A DNA stretch of 38,142 nucleotides from Clostridiales bacterium (GTDB lineage Bacteria; Bacillota; Clostridia; Oscillospirales; JAAYOS01): positions 1 to 38,142 of the forward strand of contig JAAYOS010000065.1 of NCBI GenBank assembly GCA_012520195.1, in the 5' to 3' direction. The position numbers and the translations under genes are program-made. The notes under the pieces are model-generated. The model saw only the letters and a list, made by a program, of their open reading frames with translations, was not told the DNA's origin and ran no database searches. Within the stretch, counting starts at the first letter, position 1; every line of letters begins with the position of its first letter. This document shows, piece after piece, positions 1 through 9,099 of this stretch.

Positions 1-2
1 CT

Positions 3-875
3 ATGGGCTTTGTATGTGCAAGTATTGGCGGTGTAATTTACCTAAATATCCTTAGAAAACGCGGAAAGTTTAGTGGGGATATCGGCAACTTTATTAAGGA
101 CGATGACCTCAGTGCACAGACAATTACAGGTGATAATGAGATACCTCTGTCAGAATCTATGGATAAGTTCACAGTACAGGTAGCTCTTGTCTTTATTGCA
201 TATTTTCTCGCGTTTCTTTTTATGAAAGGTATTAATCTTATCCTAGACACAGGAGTATTAGGGGATTTTGGTTTTAATACCATTCAGCCGCTAATCTGGG
301 GATTTAACTTCATTTTTGGTACGATTTTTGCAATGCTTCTAAAATCAGTGATGACTGCACTGCAGTCAAAGGGAATAATTCGTAGAGAGTACACTAACAA
401 CTTTATGCAGAACCGAATATCTGGCTTTATGTTCGATTTGATGGTTGTCGCCTCAATAGCAGCCATCGACCTCTCGGCTTTTCTGCATAGCGAGTTTGTC
501 ATACAGCTGACACTTATGTCTGTTCTTGGTGCTACACTGACATTTATTTATCTCAAATTTCTGTGTAAGCGTGTTTTTATCGGATACGAAGAGGAGTCGT
601 TCTTGGCGCTTTATGGTATGCTCACCGGAACAGCAAGCACTGGAATCATACTGTTGAGGGAAAAGGATCCGAAGTTCTCCACGCAGGCTGCTGACAACCT
701 AGTATTGTCTCAACCCTGGGCGATACTCTTTGGAGCACCAATGCTGCTGATGTTGAGTTTTGCACCCCAAAGTGTGAGCAATTCACTGATTACGGCAGGC
801 ATGCTGTCTGCCCTGTTTGTTATTATGAACCTTATCTGTTTCAGACGTTCAATAATCAAAAAGTCGAAAAAATAA
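3..875 (+). CDS. ESS-family sodium/glutamate symporter-like permease, C-terminal part (5' end outside window)
   Basis: This is a hydrophobic membrane protein whose reading frame is open to the first base of the window, so the ATG at position 3 is probably internal and the N-terminus is missing. The 290 visible residues contain about seven hydrophobic segments. The loop at about residues 205-222 (YGMLTGTASTG followed by ILLREKDP) matches the glycine/threonine/serine-rich segment of the ESS (GltS-like) sodium-dependent glutamate carrier family. The C-terminus ends in a basic tail (RRSIIKKSKK), expected on the cytoplasmic face. Glutamate as substrate is an inference from the family; some ESS members carry other anions. 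A YigZ-family gene follows 34 bases later on the same strand with no terminator between them, so the two may be co-transcribed. Confidence 0.72.
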   Translation: MGFVCASIGGVIYLNILRKRGKFSGDIGNFIKDDDLSAQTITGDNEIPLSESMDKFTVQVALVFIAYFLAFLFMKGINLILDTGVLGDFGFNTIQPLIWGFNFIFGTIFAMLLKSVMTALQSKGIIRREYTNNFMQNRISGFMFDLMVVASIAAIDLSAFLHSEFVIQLTLMSVLGATLTFIYLKFLCKRVFIGYEEESFLALYGMLTGTASTGIILLREKDPKFSTQAADNLVLSQPWAILFGAPMLLMLSFAPQSVSNSLITAGMLSALFVIMNLICFRRSIIKKSKK

Positions 876-909
876 TTTCTTTCGACTTATACATGGAAGG
901 GAGATCTGT

Positions 910-1533
910 TTGCTTTTAGTACCTTATAAATATGGCGAAGCATTTTTTATTGAAAAGCGATCAAAGTTTACCGGAAGGGTGTGGCGGTGCGATACTGAAG
1001 AAGAGGCACTGCAGCACATTGCAGATATGCGCACTGAGTTTTGGAATGCTACGCACAATGTATATGCGTATATTGTTGCTGACGGTCAGGTTAGCCGCTT
1101 TTCAGATGACGGAGAACCGCAGGGGACAGCGGGAGTGCCTGTCCTTGAGGTGTTCAAGCGTGAAAATATCAGCAATGTCTGCTGTGTTGTAACTCGATAT
1201 TTTGGGGGTATATTACTTGGTGCTGGCGGACTTGTTAGAGCTTATTCCCATGCTGCCAAACTCGCGCTTGATGCTGCCGGAATTGCACAGATGCAACCGG
1301 TTAGTGTTCTAGAAATCACTTGCCCGTACAGCCTCTTTGATAGAATCAAGAGTGAAATTGACCTTTTCAAAGGTCAAATTAGTAATACAGATTATACTGC
1401 AGAAGTAAAGGTGGAAGTTAGCATTCCTGAAGAGAATTGCCCCAGTTTTATCGAAACAATTAAGGAGCTCTCTTCAGGTACTGTTATTCCTACTTGTATT
1501 AGGATGGAACATATGATGGTAAGGCTCCACTAA
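910..1533 (+). CDS. yigZ: YigZ/IMPACT family protein (UPF0029)
   Basis: This 207-residue protein is close to the usual YigZ length. The N-terminal IMPACT-type domain carries the family signatures: KRSKF near residue 16, a DDGEPQGTAG motif near residue 73, and VVTRYFGGILLGAGGLVRAY near residues 93-112. The C-terminal half is the small alpha/beta domain (DUF1949-like) found in bacterial members. The biochemical role is not settled; eukaryotic IMPACT regulates the translation-linked kinase GCN2, while bacterial members are only broadly linked to nucleic-acid binding. The start is a TTG at 910, chosen because a strong GGAAGGGAG ribosome-binding site lies at 895-903 and the alignment to the family begins there. 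It follows the symporter closely and precedes dnaG by 218 bases. Confidence 0.9.
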   Translation: MLLVPYKYGEAFFIEKRSKFTGRVWRCDTEEEALQHIADMRTEFWNATHNVYAYIVADGQVSRFSDDGEPQGTAGVPVLEVFKRENISNVCCVVTRYFGGILLGAGGLVRAYSHAAKLALDAAGIAQMQPVSVLEITCPYSLFDRIKSEIDLFKGQISNTDYTAEVKVEVSIPEENCPSFIETIKELSSGTVIPTCIRMEHMMVRLH

Positions 1534-1751
1534 ATTACGCCATTATAAACACCTTTTTCATATGCACTATGACAGTTTTGTAAAAGTAAAAAGGAAAACA
1601 GGGGTCTGGCGTAGTATATAGTATATAGAGAGGTAAATTTCTGACGAATTGCGACAGTACATGACCTTATATGTAACTGGTAATAACGATTTATATGTAC
1701 ACAATATGCAAATAGGCAGAGTTTTTCTGTTTCAGAAGGGGGGCGCTGCAT

Positions 1752-3494
1752 TTGTTCTTTACTGCCGAATTTCTTGAAGAGTTGTCGGAACGGGCGGACA
1801 TAGTTGATATTGTGTCTGAATATGTGGAACTAAAGCCTAAAGGATCTAGTCTATTTGGCCTCTGCCCGTTTCACTCCGAGAAAACACCTTCTTTTTCAGT
1901 GTCACAAGATAAACAGTTTTTTCACTGCTTTGGGTGTGGTGCCGGAGGCGATGTGATCTCCTTCATTATGCGTTCAGAAAATCTTGATTTTCAGGACGGT
2001 GTACGTCTACTCGCTGAGAAAGTCGGTATGCCTGTACCTGATGAAGGCGGAAAAGGTGATGCTGAACGTAGGGCTCGAATATTAGAAATAAATAAGTTTG
2101 CTGCTAAATATTACCACAGCTGTCTAATGGGCGAACAAGGTCAGGAGGCAAGGAATTATCTTAGGTCTCGGGGCATCACAGATCGAACGATCCGCCGATT
2201 TGGTTTGGGCTTTGCTCCCAACAGCTGGAATGGTTTAATTAATGCAGCTAAACAATACGAGAAGGCTGAGCTCCTGCAGGCAAGGTTGGTCTCAAGTAAA
2301 GATGGCAGAGTCTACGATATGTTTAGAAACAGGATTATATTTCCGATTATTGATTTACGCGGAAATGTGATCGCTTTCGGTGGCAGATTGCTAGGCGACG
2401 GACAGCCCAAGTACCTAAACTCCCCTGAAAACCTTGTCTATAATAAGAGTCGACACCTTTTTGCCCTCAATATTGCCAAAAACTCAAAAAGCAGGATATA
2501 TATCCTCGCAGAAGGATATATGGATGTAATCGCACTGCATCAGGCAGGCTTTGACACTTCAGTTGCCTCTCTGGGCACATCTTTGACCGAACAACAGGCA
2601 AGGCTGCTGGCCAAGTACGCCGATGAAGTTGTTATTGCTTATGATACCGATCAGGCAGGCAGGAAAGCAAGTGACCGCGCAATCCAACTCTTTGAGAAAA
2701 CTAATGTTAAGGTTAAGCTCGTAAACATGCAGAGCGCTAAAGACCCTGATGAGTATATCAAGAAATATGGTGCAGACGCATTTCGGTTACAGATCGACAG
2801 GTCGGAAAACCATATCGAGTATAAACTTTCTGCTATTAGAGGTAAGTATGACTTAGAGAATGATGATGAGCGTATTGCTTACCTAAAGGATGCGGCTAAA
2901 ATCCTCAGCACAATAGAAAATCCAGTTGAGTTGGCTGTCTATATAACAAGAGTAGCCGAAACTGGTAAGGTAGATCCTTCGGTATTGGAGGAGGAATCTA
3001 ATCAGGTTAAGAAAGAAAAACGCAAAAATGATCGCAGAAAGCTCAGACAGCAGACTCTCAGACCTTCGCTTTCTGTACAACCAAAAGCAAGAGAGCTCCG
3101 CTATGACAATGTGCGATCTGCAGTTGCAGAGGAGAAATTATTGACACTGTTGATCGGAGACATCTCGTTCATGGCAACAGCACAGCAGTATTTGTTGCCG
3201 GAGCACTTCTCTTCCGAAACACTAGGAAAGACGTATCAGGTGTTATTATCGCTTTACAAGTCGAACAGACCTTTTTCCATGGCTCTGCTGTCACAATCCT
3301 TAACTGTTTATGAGATGGATCATATAGGCAGTATTTTGGTTAAAGCAGTACCTGAAGGTGATAAAATGCAGGCATTAATGGATTACATAGAGGTCATACT
3401 GGGAGAGAGCGAGAAAAAAGATCTCGATAGAAAAGAGCTGCTACTGTATGAATGGAAAAAAATGAAAGAGAAAAAAGGGTTGGAGGATAATTAA
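1752..3494 (+). CDS. dnaG: DNA primase DnaG
   Basis: This primase makes the RNA primers for replication, acting with the replicative helicase at the fork. The 580 residues fit the family. The CHC2 zinc-ribbon at the N-terminus has ligands C38, H41, C59 and C62 (CPFH, then [10 protein letters not shown]). The TOPRIM catalytic core follows, with the invariant glutamate in [15 protein letters not shown] (near residue 255) and the DTDQAG acidic motif near residue 298. The C-terminal part is the helicase-interacting domain. The start is a TTG at 1752 with an AGAAGGGGGG ribosome-binding site at 1734-1743. The stop overlaps the rpoD start by one base, so the two genes are translationally coupled, as in many Firmicutes macromolecular-synthesis operons. 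Confidence 0.98.
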   Translation: MFFTAEFLEELSERADIVDIVSEYVELKPKGSSLFGLCPFHSEKTPSFSVSQDKQFFHCFGCGAGGDVISFIMRSENLDFQDGVRLLAEKVGMPVPDEGGKGDAERRARILEINKFAAKYYHSCLMGEQGQEARNYLRSRGITDRTIRRFGLGFAPNSWNGLINAAKQYEKAELLQARLVSSKDGRVYDMFRNRIIFPIIDLRGNVIAFGGRLLGDGQPKYLNSPENLVYNKSRHLFALNIAKNSKSRIYILAEGYMDVIALHQAGFDTSVASLGTSLTEQQARLLAKYADEVVIAYDTDQAGRKASDRAIQLFEKTNVKVKLVNMQSAKDPDEYIKKYGADAFRLQIDRSENHIEYKLSAIRGKYDLENDDERIAYLKDAAKILSTIENPVELAVYITRVAETGKVDPSVLEEESNQVKKEKRKNDRRKLRQQTLRPSLSVQPKARELRYDNVRSAVAEEKLLTLLIGDISFMATAQQYLLPEHFSSETLGKTYQVLLSLYKSNRPFSMALLSQSLTVYEMDHIGSILVKAVPEGDKMQALMDYIEVILGESEKKDLDRKELLLYEWKKMKEKKGLEDN

Positions 3495-4609
3495 TGAGTA
3501 TGACTGAAGATAAGAAAAATATGTTGAAAGAACTGATAGATCAGGGAAAGAAAGCCGGAAAGCTCAATGCAAAAGCTATTTTGAACATAGTAGAAGAACT
3601 CTCGCTTGACTCAGATCAGATAGATAAGCTTTATGACACCTTGGAGGCGCTTTCTATCGAGATTGCTGTTGATGTTGAGTATATAGAAGAAACTGATGAA
3701 GACGGGCCGGCTGATGATGAAGAAGTCGAAGAGATACCGGTTGATGAGTTGGCGGAAGCTGACAACATAGCTGATAGTGTTAGCATTGACGACCCTGTGC
3801 GTATGTATCTGAAAGAGATCGGCAAGGTCGACCTTCTGACGCCCGAAAGGGAGGTTGAACTGGCAAAGAGGATGGAGGCAGGGGACGAAGAGGCTAAACG
3901 TGAACTCACTGAGGCTAACTTGCGCCTCGTTGTCAGCATTGCCAAGAGATATGTCGGTAGGGGAATGCTCTTTCTTGATCTGATACAAGAAGGTAATTTG
4001 GGTCTTATAAAAGCAGTGGAGAAGTTTGACTATACCAAGGGCTTTAAATTCTCAACATATGCGACTTGGTGGATTAGACAGGCCATCACACGTGCGATTG
4101 CTGACCAGGCACGTACAATTCGTATACCCGTCCACATGGTTGAGACCATAAACAAGGTAATCCGCGTATCCCGTCAACTGCTCCAGGAGCTTGGTCATGA
4201 TCCTCAACCTGAGGAGATCGCCGCAGAGATGAACATGCCGGTTGATAAGGTCCGTGAGATTATGAAGATTGCTCAGGAACCAGTATCTTTAGAGACACCG
4301 ATCGGTGAAGAGGAGGACAGCCATCTGGGCGACTTTATCCCCGATGAGGACGCTTCCGAGCCGGCAGAGGCTGCTTCTTACACACTGCTCAAGGAACAGC
4401 TCGTAGATGTTCTCGGTACCTTAACTCCCCGTGAGGAAAAAGTACTAAAGCTCCGATTTGGTCTTGAAGATGGCCGTACAAGAACCCTTGAGGAAGTAGG
4501 GAAGGAATTTAAGGTCACACGTGAGCGCATCCGCCAAATAGAAGCGAAGGCGCTGCGTAAGCTGCGCCATCCGAGCCGCTCAAAGAAGCTTAAGGACTTC
4601 CTGAGTTAA
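3494..4609 (+). CDS. rpoD: RNA polymerase primary sigma factor (sigma-70/SigA)
   Basis: This 371-residue protein is the housekeeping sigma factor, of the shorter Firmicutes SigA type. An N-terminal region 1.1 (about 1-90) is strongly acidic towards its end. Region 1.2 follows ([14 protein letters not shown]), then region 2 with [14 protein letters not shown] and the -10-recognition helix [17 protein letters not shown]. Region 3 contains [12 protein letters not shown]. Region 4 has [15 protein letters not shown] and the -35-recognition helix [18 protein letters not shown]. The ATG at 3494 overlaps the dnaG stop, with GGAGG at 3482-3486. The gene ends convergently against the deacetylase gene, the two stop codons sharing bases 4606-4609. 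The near-consensus TTGACA/TATAAT promoters elsewhere in this window are the kind this factor would recognise. Confidence 0.98.
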   Translation: MSMTEDKKNMLKELIDQGKKAGKLNAKAILNIVEELSLDSDQIDKLYDTLEALSIEIAVDVEYIEETDEDGPADDEEVEEIPVDELAEADNIADSVSIDDPVRMYLKEIGKVDLLTPEREVELAKRMEAGDEEAKRELTEANLRLVVSIAKRYVGRGMLFLDLIQEGNLGLIKAVEKFDYTKGFKFSTYATWWIRQAITRAIADQARTIRIPVHMVETINKVIRVSRQLLQELGHDPQPEEIAAEMNMPVDKVREIMKIAQEPVSLETPIGEEEDSHLGDFIPDEDASEPAEAASYTLLKEQLVDVLGTLTPREEKVLKLRFGLEDGRTRTLEEVGKEFKVTRERIRQIEAKALRKLRHPSRSKKLKDFLS

Positions 4610-5400
4610 TTATCTGCTGTATTATCTATCGGGAATTGTCTACCTTCATGGTCCAAGCGATAATCACCTGTGTAGATAAGCTCTGATATAGGAACCAGGC
4701 TATATCCATCTGCTTGAAGGCTTTCTATTATTCCCGGCAGTGCTTCCGGTGTATGAAGCGCTGCATTATGAAAGAGAACTATTGAGCCGGGTTTTACACG
4801 TTCTAGTACCCGCTTTTGGATTTCTGCGGCTGATAGGTCTTTCCAATCCAGACTGTCTACATCCCACTGTATCGTGTACATACCTATACTCTGCACTGCA
4901 GAAATCAGTTTGTTATCATAATCACCATATGGGGGTCTGAACAGAGTGGGGCGGACCCCCGTTATTTTTTCAATATTTTCATTACATGCCTTAATGTCTG
5001 AAACAATGTCATCACGGCTCAGTTGCGGCATGTGCTTATGTTTGTTTGAGTGGTTCATAATTTCATGGCCTGCATCCGAAAGTTCCTTTACCGATTCCGG
5101 ATACTTTGTGACCCAGTCACCGACAACAAAAAACGTCGCCTTTACTTCATATCTGCCAAGAATGTCAATAAGAAGGCTCGTGTCCTCATTTCCCCATGCG
5201 GCATCAAAGCTCAGAGAGGCTACCTTCTCCTCCTTAGATACACAGTAAATCGGGAGTAGTCTTTTGGTGCCCGACGCACCCACTATCACAGGACTTCTTA
5301 GCAACGTAATGATTAGAATAGATGCGATCACAATGCAAAGTGCCAGTACTGTGCTTTTTTTGAAAAATATGACCTTCACTATTATCACCACTAACCCCAA
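4606..5400 (-). CDS. Polysaccharide deacetylase, PdaB-like (NodB domain), membrane-anchored
   Basis: This is a predicted peptidoglycan or chitooligosaccharide N-deacetylase acting outside the membrane. A hydrophobic segment at about residues 17-35 should serve as signal anchor. The NodB domain follows with all five motifs: [10 protein letters not shown] (D66), the metal-binding HSNKH pair (H117, H121), [15 protein letters not shown], and [14 protein letters not shown] near the end. The SFDAAWG form of motif 1 resembles sporulation PdaB proteins, so a spore-wall role is plausible but inferred. The start is uncertain: the open frame begins at a TTG (5398-5400) without a clear ribosome-binding site, and in-frame GTG codons a few residues later are alternatives. 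Its stop overlaps the convergent rpoD stop with no terminator between them. Confidence 0.85.
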   Translation of the reverse strand: MGLVVIIVKVIFFKKSTVLALCIVIASILIITLLRSPVIVGASGTKRLLPIYCVSKEEKVASLSFDAAWGNEDTSLLIDILGRYEVKATFFVVGDWVTKYPESVKELSDAGHEIMNHSNKHKHMPQLSRDDIVSDIKACNENIEKITGVRPTLFRPPYGDYDNKLISAVQSIGMYTIQWDVDSLDWKDLSAAEIQKRVLERVKPGSIVLFHNAALHTPEALPGIIESLQADGYSLVPISELIYTGDYRLDHEGRQFPIDNTADN

Positions 5401-5460
5401 AAAACTAAAGTAGTTTTGCTCGTCATTGAAATACTATGAAAATTTTGTTGTTGATAGACC

Positions 5461-5495
5461 AAAAAGCTGCAACCCTGATTGGGGTCGCAGCTTTT
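5461..5495 (-). terminator. Intrinsic terminator of the corrinoid methyltransferase unit
   Basis: A stem of nine perfect pairs (AAAAGCTGC with GCAGCTTTT) is extended by further pairs after one mismatch. On the minus strand it is followed by a run of T residues. It lies 43 bases beyond the stop of the corrinoid protein gene and closes the minus-strand C1 cluster. It also isolates the downstream deacetylase gene, which is on the same strand. Confidence 0.88.
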
Positions 5496-5537
5496 AGAAT
5501 ATGTACTATTCAAACTCAAAATTACTAGACTAAAAAA

Positions 5538-6173
5538 TTAAATAGCAAGACTCTTTGCAAGATCAGCAGCTGAAGCGGCATCAGGTGCATAGCCATCTGC
5601 TCCAATAGAATCTGCATGTTCTTGAGAAACAGGTGCTCCGCCAACCATTATTTTGATACCTTCACGGAGTCCTGCTTTTTCAATAGCATCTATCGTCTCC
5701 TTAAGAGCCGGCATTGTTGTAGTTAGGAGGGAGGATAGTGCGACGATTTTTACATCCGGGTTATCTTTAATTGCTTCAACAAACTTCTCCGGTGGAACAT
5801 CTACACCGAGATCGGTCACTTCAAAACCTGCACCCTCAATCATCATTGCGACAAGGTTTTTACCAATGTCATGGAGATCGCCCACAACAGTTCCGATGAT
5901 AACCTTACCAAGCGGTTCTACTCCGGATGCGCTTAAGTGTGGTTGGAGAACCTCCACACCTTTTTTCATGGCGCGCGCGGCAATAAGCATTTCGGGAACG
6001 AAAATCTCGTTGTTCTTAAACTTTTCGCCAACTACGCCCATGGCTTTTATCATGCCGTTGTTGAGAATCTCTCCAGCACTAATACCCTCCGAGAGTGCCT
6101 CTTCAACCAGTCCGGCGATGATCTTTGATTTGCCCTCCTCAACTGCAAGGGCTATAGCTTCAATTTTTGACAT
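5538..6173 (-). CDS. Corrinoid (B12-binding) methyl-carrier protein, MtaC/MtvC type
   Basis: This 211-residue protein is the methyl shuttle of a three-component methyltransferase. An N-terminal helical cap domain (about 1-88, with NNEIFVPEMLIAARAM) precedes the Rossmann-like B12-binding domain. The signature GDLHDIGKN is present, with H101 as the expected lower axial cobalt ligand and G104 and the later SSLLTTTM and VGGAPVS stretches lining the nucleotide tail. In this family the cobalt cycles between Co(I) and methyl-Co(III). It sits last in the unit after methyltransferases I and II, 30 bases downstream of methyltransferase II, with a strong AAGGAGGAG ribosome-binding site. The reductive activator encoded at 24669-26477 is its likely repair partner. 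The methyl donor cannot be read from this subunit. Confidence 0.93.
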   Translation of the reverse strand: MSKIEAIALAVEEGKSKIIAGLVEEALSEGISAGEILNNGMIKAMGVVGEKFKNNEIFVPEMLIAARAMKKGVEVLQPHLSASGVEPLGKVIIGTVVGDLHDIGKNLVAMMIEGAGFEVTDLGVDVPPEKFVEAIKDNPDVKIVALSSLLTTTMPALKETIDAIEKAGLREGIKIMVGGAPVSQEHADSIGADGYAPDAASAADLAKSLAI

Positions 6174-6203
6174 GTGTCGCTCCTCCTTTAATTATTGATG
6201 TAG

Positions 6204-7013
6204 TCATTTCTTAGTAGGTTTCCCGATTATTCCCTGCCTATAAGCCTTTATGAAGCCTAGGCAATACTCGTCACATTCGGTAAGTGCTTCGGTAGCATAA
6301 ATCAGACCAAGCAAATCCCGATTAAGGGGATCTACAATAGCACTGTCCATACCAGCATGCATCGCAAGAACCATAAATGCAGAATTTATAACCTTACGTG
6401 CCGGTAAACCAAAGGATATGTTGCTCAGGCCACTAGTTATATGTGCTTCCGGATACACCTCCCTAAGCTGTCTAGTGCATGCTGCAAACTTTGTCATTGA
6501 CTGTTCATCTGTCGCAAGCGCAATAACAAGCGGGTCTATGTAGACATTTGATTCCGGAATTCCGTACTCATTAACTTTGGAGAATATTCTCTCTGCAATA
6601 TTTAACCGTTTTTCGACCGTACTTGGAATGCCATGATTATCGCAAAGTAGTGCGACTACTTGCCACCCTGTGTTGGCTATGGCCGGGAACACAGTTTCAA
6701 TTTTATCTCCTTCTAGAGACACTGAATTGATGATGCCTTCTTTATTACAATAGGGTATGCAAGCAACACAGGTATGCGGATTGGGGCTGTCAATGCAGAT
6801 TGGAGTGTCTACAGTATCCTGAACTATGTCTATTAGCCACTTCATGGTCTCTATTTCTATATCACCATCGACGGAAGCGCAGATGTCAATATAGTGGGCT
6901 CCAGCTTCGGCCTGGCGTCTTGCTAGTCTTCGTATATGGGCTTCGTCTCTTGATTCGATTGCTCTTGCCACTGATGGTATTGAGCCATTTATTTTTTCTC
7001 CAATTATGATCAT
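6204..7013 (-). CDS. Methyltetrahydrofolate:corrinoid methyltransferase (pterin-binding, methyltransferase II)
   Basis: This 269-residue TIM-barrel belongs to the pterin-binding (DHPS-like) family that includes AcsE/MeTr and the MtvA-type methyltransferase II. It begins with IIIGEKINGS and contains the pterin-site elements HYIDICAS, DSPNP, GLSNISFGLP and the C-terminal DPLNRD. In three-component O- or N-demethylases this subunit transfers the methyl group between methyl-corrinoid protein and tetrahydrofolate. An alternative is the acetogenic MeTr acting on the corrinoid iron-sulfur protein, but no CO dehydrogenase/acetyl-CoA synthase gene is present here. Its immediate partners are a URO-D methyltransferase and a small corrinoid protein, which favours the methyltransferase II role. 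The start ATG has a GAGGGG site; the upstream gene ends 15 bases before. Confidence 0.9.
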   Translation of the reverse strand: MIIIGEKINGSIPSVARAIESRDEAHIRRLARRQAEAGAHYIDICASVDGDIEIETMKWLIDIVQDTVDTPICIDSPNPHTCVACIPYCNKEGIINSVSLEGDKIETVFPAIANTGWQVVALLCDNHGIPSTVEKRLNIAERIFSKVNEYGIPESNVYIDPLVIALATDEQSMTKFAACTRQLREVYPEAHITSGLSNISFGLPARKVINSAFMVLAMHAGMDSAIVDPLNRDLLGLIYATEALTECDEYCLGFIKAYRQGIIGKPTKK

Positions 7014-7028
7014 TTGAATTCCCCTCAG

Positions 7029-8105
7029 TTATACATTATAAGCCTGGCGAGTAAGCGAGTACAGGGTGTCGCGAATTACAGTCTGGTTGCCTCCGAATGC
7101 GAATGCACCACCGATAACATTACCATAACCGCCGTACTCTTTAACAAAGGATTCAACGATGTCTACAACCTCATCCTCAGTAGCCTCCATGGGTATAACC
7201 ATACGGACACCAATATTCAGCTTATCGCCGTACTTCTCAATAATCATGTGTCTGTCATTCATTTCCTGTGGCGTCCACGCATCTACCCCCGCTTCTATCA
7301 TAGCAGGAACGAGTATCTCATTCTTTCCGCAGCAATGGAAATCAAGATACATGCCTCTCTTATGGCAGGACTCGACCAGGCGTGACAGATAGGGGACAAG
7401 CATCTCACGACAAGTGCTTAAGGAGAAGAAGGGAGCTCTCTGTGAACCCCAGTCATCGTGGAATAGGATTATGTCTGCATCGTAGTAGGTCATATACTTC
7501 TCAAAAAGCTTATCATAGAAGTCGCAAAGCGCGTCAAAAAGACGGTGAACACTATCTTTTTCGTCATCATCTACGATTGCAAGTGCAGCATTTTCAAAAT
7601 CCATGAAGGAAATCAGACGCTCAAACAGACCATTCATGACCCAAAGTATTGTCATCCGGTCAGGGCTCAGAAACTCACGGTGTCTAGCTGCACTGCCTTC
7701 CCAGTCATATTGGTCGAGGTCAGGAAACTCTATGTATTCCTCCCATCGGGTTATATCAGGTACTTTGGGATTACCGGGCTGTACCATAGAACCGCCGACC
7801 TTCTCAACATAGACCCACTCAATACCGAAGAAATCTTTTCCTCCGGCATCTTTCAAGTCTAGCGGATCAGCATCAATAACAAAACCACGAGCTATATTAT
7901 CGGGAATGATTCGCGGTATGAGAGTGATACTGTCGAAGGCCGAAGGCATCCACAAAGGGCGCTTCCCCTCAAACAGAAGTTTGTAGTTTTCCTTCGGTGT
8001 TATTGGGGTATTGAGCTTTGGGAGCCCGGGAGCACGGGGTAGCATGGATTTAAACTCGCCGATTATCTGCATTTCTTTGTCGATGTCAAACGGAATTCTT
8101 TCCAA
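7029..8105 (-). CDS. URO-D superfamily corrinoid-dependent methyltransferase I (substrate unknown)
   Basis: This 358-residue protein belongs to the uroporphyrinogen decarboxylase-like methyltransferases (MtaA/MtbA/MtvB relatives). Such enzymes move a methyl group between a methylated substrate and a corrinoid protein using a zinc ion. Visible features are the HDDWGSQRAPF stretch (residues 216-226), the FHCCGKN motif with H257, C258 and C259 as likely zinc ligands, and a C-terminal GGAFAFGGNQTV. True haem-pathway URO-D is unlikely because the neighbours are a methyltransferase II and a corrinoid protein. Methoxylated aromatics, known substrates of such acetogen systems, are a reasonable but unproven guess. 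The start is a TTG with an AAGGGAGGG site, and a consensus promoter lies just upstream at 8152-8180. Confidence 0.88.
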   Translation of the reverse strand: MERIPFDIDKEMQIIGEFKSMLPRAPGLPKLNTPITPKENYKLLFEGKRPLWMPSAFDSITLIPRIIPDNIARGFVIDADPLDLKDAGGKDFFGIEWVYVEKVGGSMVQPGNPKVPDITRWEEYIEFPDLDQYDWEGSAARHREFLSPDRMTILWVMNGLFERLISFMDFENAALAIVDDDEKDSVHRLFDALCDFYDKLFEKYMTYYDADIILFHDDWGSQRAPFFSLSTCREMLVPYLSRLVESCHKRGMYLDFHCCGKNEILVPAMIEAGVDAWTPQEMNDRHMIIEKYGDKLNIGVRMVIPMEATEDEVVDIVESFVKEYGGYGNVIGGAFAFGGNQTVIRDTLYSLTRQAYNV

Positions 8106-8151
8106 AAAGATACCCTCCCTTTGTTATTTTGCTTAAATATTCATAAAGCTA

Positions 8152-8180
8152 ATTATAGACTGTTTGTAAAATAGTGTCAA
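8152..8180 (-). promoter_or_regulatory. Consensus sigma-70 promoter of the methyltransferase unit
   Basis: Reading the minus strand, a perfect TTGACA at 8180-8175 is separated by exactly 17 bases from a perfect TATAAT at 8157-8152. It lies 47 bases upstream of the methyltransferase I start codon, in the 126-base gap after folD. With the terminator at 5461-5495 it defines the three-gene methyltransferase module as a unit that can be expressed separately from the upstream folate/Hdr genes. Confidence 0.85.
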
Positions 8181-8231
8181 TGATTGGATGGGATTTTATG
8201 TTGTAGAACTAATACATCTACATCGGTGATT

Positions 8232-9086
8232 CTAAAACCCCGACTGACGCTTTGCTGCAAGTACAACATGCTTGACAAGAACACTTGTGGTTACAGTACC
8301 TACTCCTCCGGGTACGGGTGTAACTGCCTCGACTATTGCATCAGCAGCTTCATAATCTACATCACCGCATAGCTTGCCTTCATCGTTTACATTGATCCCC
8401 ACATCGATGACAATTTGACCTTCACGCAGGTAGTCCTTTCCGACGATGCCAGCTCTACCGGCAGAAACAATTAGCAAATCGGCTGCTTTTGAGATGGAAG
8501 GAGTATCAACAGTTCGTGTATGGCAGACAGTAACCGTTGCATTGCGTTTTATAAGCATCAACGCAGCAGGTTTTCCTACGACAAGGCTTCTCCCGATTAC
8601 AACAGCATTCATTCCCGTAACATCGATTCCGTAATAATCCAGTATCTCCATACAGGCTTGAGGAGTACAAGGTGGGAATCCAATGTCTTCACCAGTGTAA
8701 ACACCGACCATAGAGCCATCTGTAATACCGTCCACGTCCTTTTCAGGGCGGATTGCATTTCTGATCAGGCTGTCATCAATATGTCGGGGGAGCGGTCTGA
8801 GAATAAGTATGCCGTGTACAGTTTCATCCTTATTTAGATCTTCTATCTCAGATAACAGTCTATCCTGAGGCACCTCATCGGGGAGTAGGATCTTTTTAAC
8901 TTCTACGCCTACCTTGGCACACCGATTTGACGCTCCACGTTCGTAGGATATGTCATCACCGCGCTCGCCGACTCGCACAATTGCAAGCTTTGGGACTATG
9001 CCTCTATCAGAGAGAAATGATACCTCACCCTTAATGCTTTTGTTAATAGAGGATACGACTTCTTTACCACTTAATGCTTTTGCCAT
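8232..9086 (-). CDS. folD: Methylene-tetrahydrofolate dehydrogenase FolD, cyclohydrolase residues altered
   Basis: This 284-residue FolD-family protein interconverts methylene- and methenyl-THF using a pyridine nucleotide. Family features are HGILILRPLP, DVDGITDGSMVG, the nucleotide-binding VVIGRSLVVGKPAALML, and the terminal PGGVGTVTTSVLVKH. Aligned by its flanking tyrosine and VGV/VGF segment, the cyclohydrolase lysine (K56 of E. coli) corresponds to A52 (Y48-E-R-G-A52). The usual glutamine of the VQLPLP segment is L96. D119 is retained. Two of the three recognised cyclohydrolase residues are therefore missing, which suggests a dehydrogenase-only enzyme. The adjacent fchA gene, 13 bases upstream, would supply cyclohydrolase activity. 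It is the last gene before the promoter of the methyltransferase module. Confidence 0.95.
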   Translation of the reverse strand: MAKALSGKEVVSSINKSIKGEVSFLSDRGIVPKLAIVRVGERGDDISYERGASNRCAKVGVEVKKILLPDEVPQDRLLSEIEDLNKDETVHGILILRPLPRHIDDSLIRNAIRPEKDVDGITDGSMVGVYTGEDIGFPPCTPQACMEILDYYGIDVTGMNAVVIGRSLVVGKPAALMLIKRNATVTVCHTRTVDTPSISKAADLLIVSAGRAGIVGKDYLREGQIVIDVGINVNDEGKLCGDVDYEAADAIVEAVTPVPGGVGTVTTSVLVKHVVLAAKRQSGF

Positions 9087-9099
9087 ACTATCTCCTTTC

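Noticed and set aside
5653-6198. Plus-strand open frame of 181 codons opposite the corrinoid protein gene
   Set aside because: It is a shadow of the corrinoid protein, whose B12-binding motif GDLHDIGKN is unmistakable.
7029-8105. Uroporphyrinogen decarboxylase of haem synthesis
   Set aside because: The FHCCGKN zinc-type motif and the neighbouring corrinoid protein and methyltransferase II point to a methyltransferase, and no haem genes are nearby.
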